Assembly: GCA_019245275.1 (NCBI GenBank)
Contig: JAFARW010000104.1
Location: forward strand, 1-5,632
Reading direction: 5' to 3'
Source of the DNA: Vulcanimicrobiota bacterium
Lineage (GTDB): Bacteria > Vulcanimicrobiota > Vulcanimicrobiia > Vulcanimicrobiales > Vulcanimicrobiaceae
Length of the DNA: 5,632 nucleotides
This document shows, piece by piece, positions 5,094-5,632 of the stretch. The position numbers and the translations under genes are program-made. Position 1 is the stretch's first letter, and each line of letters opens with the position of its first letter. Below the pieces are notes generated by a model. That model saw only the letters and a program-made list of their open reading frames with translations. It made no database searches and was not told where the DNA came from.

Positions 5094-5632
5094 CGCTCTC
5101 CGAGAGCGTTCGGCAAACGCCGCTCCACGCCGAGCATCTCGCTTTAGGCGCACGAATGGTGCCCTTCGGCGGTTTCGACATGCCGCTCCAGTACGCGAGC
5201 ATTCTCAAAGAACATGATGCGGTGCGCAATCGTGCCGGTCTCTTCGATCTCTCGCACATGGGGCAGTTCATGCTGCGTGGCCAGGGTGTCGCTGAGTGGG
5301 CAGATCGCCTGACTATCAACAACGTCGCGACGATGAAACCCTATCAAGCACGGTACAACGTCTTTTGCAACGAGCAGGGCGGCGCGCACGACGACGTGAT
5401 CTTCTACCGTCTGCCGGACTACTGGTTGCTGATCGTCAACGCGGCAAATGCGCAGAAGATGTGGACGCATCTGCAAGAGCATCTTCCGGTCAGCGGCGTC
5501 ACACTGGAAAGCCGCCATGGTGCAAACGCGTTGATCGCGATGCAAGGTCCGAAATCGGCGGAGATGTTGCGCGGCGTCGTCGATCCTGACATCAGCGAGT
5601 TAAAGTATTACTTCTGTCTCGAAGGCACGGTC
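5090..5632 (+). CDS. gcvT: Glycine cleavage T-protein (aminomethyltransferase), 3' end beyond the right edge
   Basis: The first 181 residues of a protein that is usually about 365 long are visible. The T-protein takes the aminomethyl group from lipoylated H-protein, releases ammonia and forms 5,10-methylene-tetrahydrofolate. The N-terminal sequence follows the family closely: TPLHAEHLALGARMVPFGGF, EHDAVRNRAGLFDLSHMG (41-59), then YNVFCNEQGG and HDDVIFYRL, with Asp101 at the expected catalytic position. VNAAN (116-120) and ALIAMQGPKSAEML (147-160) complete the visible part. The ATG at 5090 has AGGAG at 5080-5084 and shares ATGA with the thioesterase stop. gcvH and gcvP genes, if linked, would lie beyond the edge. 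The frame is open to the end with no sign of damage. Confidence 0.96.
   Translation, partial: MTLSESVRQTPLHAEHLALGARMVPFGGFDMPLQYASILKEHDAVRNRAGLFDLSHMGQFMLRGQGVAEWADRLTINNVATMKPYQARYNVFCNEQGGAHDDVIFYRLPDYWLLIVNAANAQKMWTHLQEHLPVSGVTLESRHGANALIAMQGPKSAEMLRGVVDPDISELKYYFCLEGTV

Noticed and set aside
1..5632. CRISPR array, insertion sequence, phage or attachment site
   Set aside because: No spaced direct repeats, transposase or integrase motifs, or terminal inverted repeats were seen.

Overview
The window is a gene-dense bacterial segment of moderately high GC. It uses GTG and TTG starts alongside ATG and ordinary Shine-Dalgarno sites. Every gene except one small membrane protein can be placed in a family. 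The taxon cannot be fixed from sequence alone. The short self-cleaving AdoMet decarboxylase (SpeH type), the SUF-type Fe-S machinery and the general style fit an uncultured or deep-branching soil-type phylum (Eremiobacterota, Chloroflexota or similar) better than a proteobacterium, but this is a low-confidence inference.

Left part, mostly minus strand (1-2948). From right to left: sufB (Fe-S cluster scaffold, 2948 to 1533), then a small two-helix membrane protein on the opposite strand (1234-1524) whose stop lies 8 bases from the sufB stop. Next come a Rieske-type [2Fe-2S] ferredoxin (1168 to 866) and, only 3 bases later in the same frame, a penicillin-acylase-family N-terminal-nucleophile hydrolase (862 to beyond the left edge). 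The acylase has no stop inside the window; 287 residues are visible, including the autoproteolysis and nucleophile site.

Middle (2949-3296). This 348-base divergent control region lies between sufB and the polyamine operon. On the sufB side there are two inverted repeats and a -35/-10-like pair overlapping one of them. On the other side there is a good sigma70-like promoter (TTTACA, 17 bases, TACTAT). It is followed by an approximately 197-base leader that opens with a near-perfect 27-base palindrome and contains further hairpins. The leader is the best candidate for undescribed regulation in the window.

Right part, plus strand (3297-5632). This looks like one operon: speD/speH (AdoMet decarboxylase, TTG start), speE-like aminopropyltransferase with thermospermine-synthase-like signatures, a PaaI-type hotdog thioesterase overlapping it by 14 bases, and gcvT (T-protein of the glycine cleavage system) joined by an ATGA overlap and running off the right edge. 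SpeD makes decarboxylated AdoMet and the SpeE-like enzyme transfers its aminopropyl group to an amine. GcvT makes methylene-tetrahydrofolate, which can support methionine and AdoMet synthesis, so a one-carbon/polyamine link is plausible but inferred. The thioesterase has no obvious role in this pathway.
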